DNA from: Euryarchaeota archaeon UBA106
GTDB taxonomy: Archaea; Thermoplasmatota; Poseidoniia; Poseidoniales; Thalassarchaeaceae
Assembly (NCBI GenBank): GCA_002502365.1
Contig: DAOJ01000088.1
Coordinates: 1 to 19,748, forward strand
DNA length: 19,748 bases
Direction: 5' to 3'
Shown: positions 16,538 to 19,748 of the stretch, piece by piece
Layout of the letters: the number at the start of each line of letters is the position of its first letter
Numbering within the stretch: position 1 is the stretch's first letter
Notes under the pieces: generated by a model
Database searches by the model: none
What the model saw: the letters and a program-made list of their open reading frames with translations, nothing else
What the model was told of the DNA's origin: nothing
Position numbers and translations under genes: made by a program

Positions 16538-17176
16538 TTATTGACTTTCATCGGCTGTTGAAGCCTCCGAATTAATGTCGAATTTGACATCAAGAATCCC
16601 ATTATTCAGGTCCCATTCTACAATGTTCTCTGCCGGATGAGGGAGTGTGTAGCGCTTCAGAGGACGCATCTGTGTGGTCTTCATCAATTGCATTATTTCA
16701 CCACCACTGGTTAGGTTTAGCTCTACCTCTTCAGGTTGAAGATCGGTGAATCTAGAGATATCTACTGTAATACACATCCTGTCTTCATGGACAAATACAT
16801 CTTCAACTGGTAGATCATTTTCTGGCTCTTCTGCCTCCTCTTCTTCTACCTCAATCTCAGGGACTTCTTCCGGGCTATTTCCTTCAAATTGAACCTTTAT
16901 TCCCATGTTGCGGAACATCTCCGCCATTCCGCCTGGTCCATTTAGCATAGATTCCATCTGTTTTCGAAATTCTTCTGGATCGACATCAGTGCCCATTTTT
17001 ATCTCGGTTGAAGCCATACGATTAGGATCGATGCCCATTTCCTCGAATTGTTCGCGCACTTGCCGCATCATATTTTGCAGTAAATCAACATCGATTGGCA
17101 TCCCCATGTCGGCGAACATCTTTGCCATTTGTTCGAGCATTTTATCCTCGAATTCATCTCTTTCGGGGGCACTCAT
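16538..17176 (-). CDS. Hsp20/alpha-crystallin-like small heat-shock protein
   Basis: A 212-residue protein. The C-terminal part (about 125-203) looks like an alpha-crystallin domain: VFVHEDRMCITVDIS, LQPEEVELNL, then LPHPAENIVEWDLNNGILDVKF, which matches the family's closing xNGxLxV strand. The N-terminal 95 residues are methionine-rich (16 Met) and contain three similar FADMGM, FEEMGI and FRNMGI elements; a long acidic linker (about 103-120) follows. Small heat-shock proteins hold unfolding proteins for Hsp70, and the position 14 bases before dnaK fits that hand-over. I chose ATG 17174-17176 because a TATA box lies at the right distance; a TTG five codons earlier (17189-17191) is open but falls inside the palindrome. 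The family call is from pattern, not alignment. Confidence 0.75.
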   Translation of the reverse strand: MSAPERDEFEDKMLEQMAKMFADMGMPIDVDLLQNMMRQVREQFEEMGIDPNRMASTEIKMGTDVDPEEFRKQMESMLNGPGGMAEMFRNMGIKVQFEGNSPEEVPEIEVEEEEAEEPENDLPVEDVFVHEDRMCITVDISRFTDLQPEEVELNLTSGGEIMQLMKTTQMRPLKRYTLPHPAENIVEWDLNNGILDVKFDINSEASTADESQ

Positions 17177-17188
17177 AATCTCACTACT

Positions 17189-17201
17189 CAACCTGAGGTT
17201 G
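17189..17201. promoter_or_regulatory. 13-base palindrome, candidate operator of the hsp20-dnaK operon
   Basis: CAACCTGAGGTTG is a perfect inverted repeat with 6-base arms around one central base. It lies between the TATA box and the start codon of the hsp20-like gene, where archaeal repressors usually bind to block polymerase. No regulator is identified. Confidence 0.45.
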
Positions 17202-17206
17202 TATAG
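17201..17206 (-). promoter_or_regulatory. TATA box of the hsp20-dnaK operon
   Basis: CTATAC on the minus strand is centred about 27 bases before ATG 17174-17176, which would give a transcript starting at or near the start codon. It touches the palindrome on its downstream side. Confidence 0.45.
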
Positions 17207-17262
17207 TCGGAGTGATTTGCCATATTTGAACCAAACGGTAACTAGAGTACTCGTTGAATTCG

Positions 17263-17270
17263 CTTAAACA
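17263..17270 (+). promoter_or_regulatory. possible TATA box of the thermosome gene
   Basis: CTTAAACA is the best TATA-like stretch between the divergent promoters on the plus strand. Transcription would then begin near 17293, leaving a leader of about 40 bases before ATG 17335. No TATA-like sequence is seen at the leaderless distance (about 17309). Confidence 0.3.
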
Positions 17271-17276
17271 GTCTAC

Positions 17277-17298
17277 GTTGAACTTGGATAAGTGCAAC
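17277..17298. promoter_or_regulatory. 22-base interrupted palindrome, candidate thermosome operator
   Basis: The pattern GTTGnACTT-4 bases-AAGTnCAAC has 8 matching bases in each 9-base arm. It lies just downstream of the possible TATA box and over the expected transcription start of the thermosome gene. It could be a repressor site or a hairpin in the 5' leader. Confidence 0.45.
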
Positions 17299-17334
17299 AT
17301 CGCATTGAAAGCGGGCTTGTGGTTCGCCAATCTC

Positions 17335-18930
17335 ATGGTCGAGTCCGAACAGGATGTTGCTTTGGAGGATACCGACCGAATTGAAGGCCGCTCAGCTTTA
17401 GTCAACAATACCAACGCCGCTATAGCACTAGCTGGAGCTGTTAGGTCGACATTGGGGCCGAGAGGATCGGACAAAATGTTGGTTGACGAAAATGGCGAAA
17501 TCATAGTCACAAACGACGGTGTAACCGTTCTAGAGACTGCTAAAGTTGAGCACCCAACAGCTAACCTTCTGATAGCAACTAGTTCCGCTCAAGATAGGAT
17601 TGCTAGGGATGGTACGACAACTTCCGTATTACTAACTGCAGAGCTCCTTCGTAATGCCCTGGAATTATCAAGAATAGGTGTTCATCCAACAATAATCATG
17701 AATGGATATCGCATTGCTATGGAAGAATCTCTGACACAACTGGAGGAAATTGCAAAATCTGCTTCTGAAGATGATTTGATTGCCGCAACTGCAACCACAA
17801 TGGCTGGAAAGGTCGACACAGCCCTATCAGAAAATATGACCAAACTTGCACTTCAAGCGGCTCGAACTTTGGAAAATGAAGATGGTGGAGATGACCTCGA
17901 AAGAATCCGAGTTAAACGACTACAAATGACCGATGGTAGCGGGTCTGATTCAGAGATCATTCATGGTTTGATGCTGAAAAAGCAACGACTCGATTTTACC
18001 ACAGAAACTGTTTCTGATGGTGGTAAAATCGCAATTATTGATGGTGGACTTGAGAACAAAGAATTGGAGTTGGAGGCGAGTATAGAAATCCGTAGTACTG
18101 GAGTTCTATCCGGTTTTCAAGAACGCAAGACGGCAAGATTGGCTGAGCAAATAGAAAATCTAACTAATTTCGGGATTGATTTAATTTGCGTCCGTGATGG
18201 GATTGCTGATGAAGCAGTTCCATTGTTGAAGAATGCTGGAATTACGGCATATAGAAGGTTTGAGCGAGAAGATTTGGAGAGGTTATCTATTCTCACCGGA
18301 GCAAAAATGGTTAGAAATCCAAATCGAATGACAGACAAAGACGTGGGGATTTATACCCATTTTTCCGCAAATAAAATCGATGATTCCTGGCACGTCAGAA
18401 TCGATGGTAAAGGTCGCGCTATGACTGCATTACTCCGTGGAACCACCCCTGCTGTGAGAGAAGAGGTAAGCAGAGCGTTTGACGATGCTCTGGGTGTTGC
18501 TTTCAGATTGGTTCGAGAACCTAAAATTCTGCCCGGCGGAGGTGGAACGCAGACTCATTTGGCTCGACACTTGCGTTCATTTGCGACCACGCAGAAAGGA
18601 CGAGAACAATTGGCGATTGAGGGCTTTGCTGACGCTCTGGAAGTGATTCCACGTGTTCTTGCAGAAAATGCTGGTTTAGATCCAATAGACGAAATTTTAT
18701 CCCTTTCAGCCGCTCAAGCAGAACATGGTTCTTGGTTTGGATTAGACGCCATGAGCGGAGAAAAGGCAGACATGAATCTGATGGGAATTAATGATCCACT
18801 TTTCGTTGCCCGTCAGGCATTGACTGGTGCAACTGAAGCCGCTATCACCGTGTTGAGAATAGATGATGTTCTATGGGCTAATGTTGAGCCCAGTACGCCA
18901 GATTGGTCTAATCAAATCGATGAAGATTGA
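17335..18930 (+). CDS. thermosome subunit (group II chaperonin)
   Basis: A 531-residue subunit of the archaeal double-ring chaperonin that encloses and folds proteins with ATP. Motifs: RSTLGPRGSDKMLVD (37-51), VTNDGVT (58-64), DGTTTSVLL (92-100), an apical domain near 200-325 with LFAR-region counterparts, LLRGTT (366-371), AFDDALG (381-387) with probable catalytic Asp384, PGGGG (400-404) and LAENAGLDPIDE (442-453). Asp61, Asp92 and Asp384 keep the hydrolysis residues. Odd points: the usual GDGTT reads RDGTT (Arg91), the GGGAxE motif reads GGGGTQTH, and the common Gly-Met C-terminal tail is missing. These mark a divergent paralogue. ATG 17335 was chosen; a TTG reading from 17254 adds 27 residues unlike the family. 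It diverges from hsp20-dnaK across 158 bases. Confidence 0.93.
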   Translation: MVESEQDVALEDTDRIEGRSALVNNTNAAIALAGAVRSTLGPRGSDKMLVDENGEIIVTNDGVTVLETAKVEHPTANLLIATSSAQDRIARDGTTTSVLLTAELLRNALELSRIGVHPTIIMNGYRIAMEESLTQLEEIAKSASEDDLIAATATTMAGKVDTALSENMTKLALQAARTLENEDGGDDLERIRVKRLQMTDGSGSDSEIIHGLMLKKQRLDFTTETVSDGGKIAIIDGGLENKELELEASIEIRSTGVLSGFQERKTARLAEQIENLTNFGIDLICVRDGIADEAVPLLKNAGITAYRRFEREDLERLSILTGAKMVRNPNRMTDKDVGIYTHFSANKIDDSWHVRIDGKGRAMTALLRGTTPAVREEVSRAFDDALGVAFRLVREPKILPGGGGTQTHLARHLRSFATTQKGREQLAIEGFADALEVIPRVLAENAGLDPIDEILSLSAAQAEHGSWFGLDAMSGEKADMNLMGINDPLFVARQALTGATEAAITVLRIDDVLWANVEPSTPDWSNQIDED

Positions 18931-19748
18931 AGGCCGGAAATCATTGCGTCACACAGGGCATCTAAGTCATAATCAGCCCTCCATCCCCAATCTTCTTGAG
19001 CACAAGAATCGTCTATAGAATCAGGCCAAGAATCCGCATAATTCTGCCTGATATCGGGTTTGAAATCACAAGTAAAATGTGGCAGTCTTGCAGCGACCGC
19101 TTGAGCTAATTCTGAGGCAGTGAAAGAACAACCCGAGATGTTGTAACCACCTCTAGAGTCACCGATAGATTCTACAGGTGCGTCCATCAAATCGATAGTT
19201 GCTCGAATTGCGTCATCCATGTACATCATTGGGAGACGAGTATCACCACGAACGAAACAATCGTAATGTCCTTGATTCACTGCTGCATGGAAAATGTCCA
19301 CTGCATAATCCGTAGTTCCTCCTGAAACTGGTGCTTTGAAAGAAATTAATCCAGGATAGCGTAATCCGCGCACGTCGACCTTGTATTGTTTCCAGTAATT
19401 CATTGCCAAACGTTCCCCAGTTACCTTGGTTTTACCATACATGGTTGTAGGATTGAGTGGACAAACTTGAGGAGCACGTTTTGGAGCATCTGGGCCAAAA
19501 ACTGCGATTGATGATGGAGCATAAACTCTCAATCCATGTTTTCGAGCCGCTTCCAAAACAGTAACTGTCCCTCCCACATTGATTCTTTCACATAATTCGG
19601 GGTTCTTTTCTCCCGTTGCACTTAGGATGGCAGCCAAGTGATATACGGTTCCAATCGATTCCTCGATTACTACCTCATCAAAGGCATTGGCGTCAATTAC
19701 ACTCAGATGCCTGTATGGGCCTCCAACCACACAGGGATGATCGGGGAT
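18912..19748 (-). CDS. SDR-type L-threonine 3-dehydrogenase, N-terminus cut by window edge
   Basis: The 279 visible residues belong to an extended short-chain dehydrogenase; the reading frame stays open to the right edge, so the N-terminal GxxGxxG NAD-binding loop lies outside. Seen: VYHLAAILSATGE, INVGGTVTVLEAARKHG, APSSIAVFGPDAPKR with the catalytic Ser region, and YGKTK holding the catalytic Tyr and Lys. Then LRYPGLISFKAPVSGGTTDYAVDIFHAA, LPMMYMDDAIRATIDLMDAP and DSWPDSIDDS, all typical of the epimerase-like threonine dehydrogenases rather than sugar epimerases. It oxidises L-threonine with NAD to 2-amino-3-oxobutyrate, which then yields glycine and acetyl-CoA. Its last 19 bases overlap the end of the thermosome gene on the opposite strand. 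Confidence 0.92.
   Translation of the reverse strand: MPDHPCVVGGPYRHLSVIDANAFDEVVIEESIGTVYHLAAILSATGEKNPELCERINVGGTVTVLEAARKHGLRVYAPSSIAVFGPDAPKRAPQVCPLNPTTMYGKTKVTGERLAMNYWKQYKVDVRGLRYPGLISFKAPVSGGTTDYAVDIFHAAVNQGHYDCFVRGDTRLPMMYMDDAIRATIDLMDAPVESIGDSRGGYNISGCSFTASELAQAVAARLPHFTCDFKPDIRQNYADSWPDSIDDSCAQEDWGWRADYDLDALCDAMISGLQSSSI

Noticed and set aside
17254..17334. TTG start for the thermosome, 27 residues upstream
   Set aside because: TTG is a weak start, the residues do not match chaperonin N-termini, and this segment contains the TATA-like box and the inverted repeat.
1..19748. Mobile elements, CRISPR arrays, toxin-antitoxin or defence genes
   Set aside because: No spaced direct repeats, terminal inverted repeats, transposase or integrase motifs were seen; nearly all sequence is occupied by recognisable housekeeping genes. 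The tRNA-Gly has no attached integrase or duplicated 3' end in the window.

Overview
The window looks like a piece of a compact, moderately AT-rich archaeal chromosome, most likely a planktonic euryarchaeon of the Marine Group II / Poseidoniales type. The archaeal signs are a group II chaperonin (thermosome), a stand-alone Bud32-type KEOPS kinase, a Mrp/NBP35-family P-loop ATPase, a DUF6015-like protein, and TATA-like boxes about 25-28 bases before some start codons. The bacterial-type DnaK, the SDR-type threonine dehydrogenase and the large single-span surface protein also fit that group. The lineage is inferred from gene content; there is no rRNA or other marker here to prove it.

Layout. 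(1) Positions 43-3418, minus strand: a five-gene run in the order bud32, XTP/dITP diphosphatase, polyproline membrane protein, enoyl-CoA hydratase, small membrane protein. (2) 3477-4562, plus: quinolinate synthase nadA, diverging from bud32. (3) 4564-7825, minus: a Mrp/NBP35 ATPase followed by a PAP2 membrane enzyme fused to an extracellular propeller-like domain. (4) 7959-8440, plus: a thioredoxin-type arsenate reductase/low-molecular-weight phosphatase and tRNA-Gly(GCC). (5) 8469-11970, minus: a DUF6015-like protein and a 1006-residue surface protein. (6) 12092-14630, plus: agmatinase-family ureohydrolase and M17 leucyl aminopeptidase. (7) 14631-18930: a protein-folding locus, with an hsp20-like gene and dnaK on the minus strand diverging from a thermosome gene on the plus strand. 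(8) 18912-19748, minus: SDR-type L-threonine 3-dehydrogenase, cut by the right edge.

There is no gene-free stretch longer than 300 bases. The longest gaps are the divergent promoter regions 17177-17334, 7826-7958 and 11971-12091, plus 13013-13127. Three convergent pairs have almost no gap: 1 base at 4563, none at 14630/14631, and a 19-base overlap at 18912-18930. No CRISPR array, insertion sequence, integrase or other sign of a mobile element was seen. The region reads as core metabolism and housekeeping.

Most unusual points: the Mrp/NBP35 ATPase has no Fe-S ligand cysteines and carries an Ig-like beta-rich insert where the CxxC motif should be. The chaperonin has Arg in place of the first Gly of the GDGTT motif. 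The divergent chaperone promoters each carry an inverted repeat placed like a repressor site. A PAP2 enzyme is fused to an extracellular sensor-like domain.
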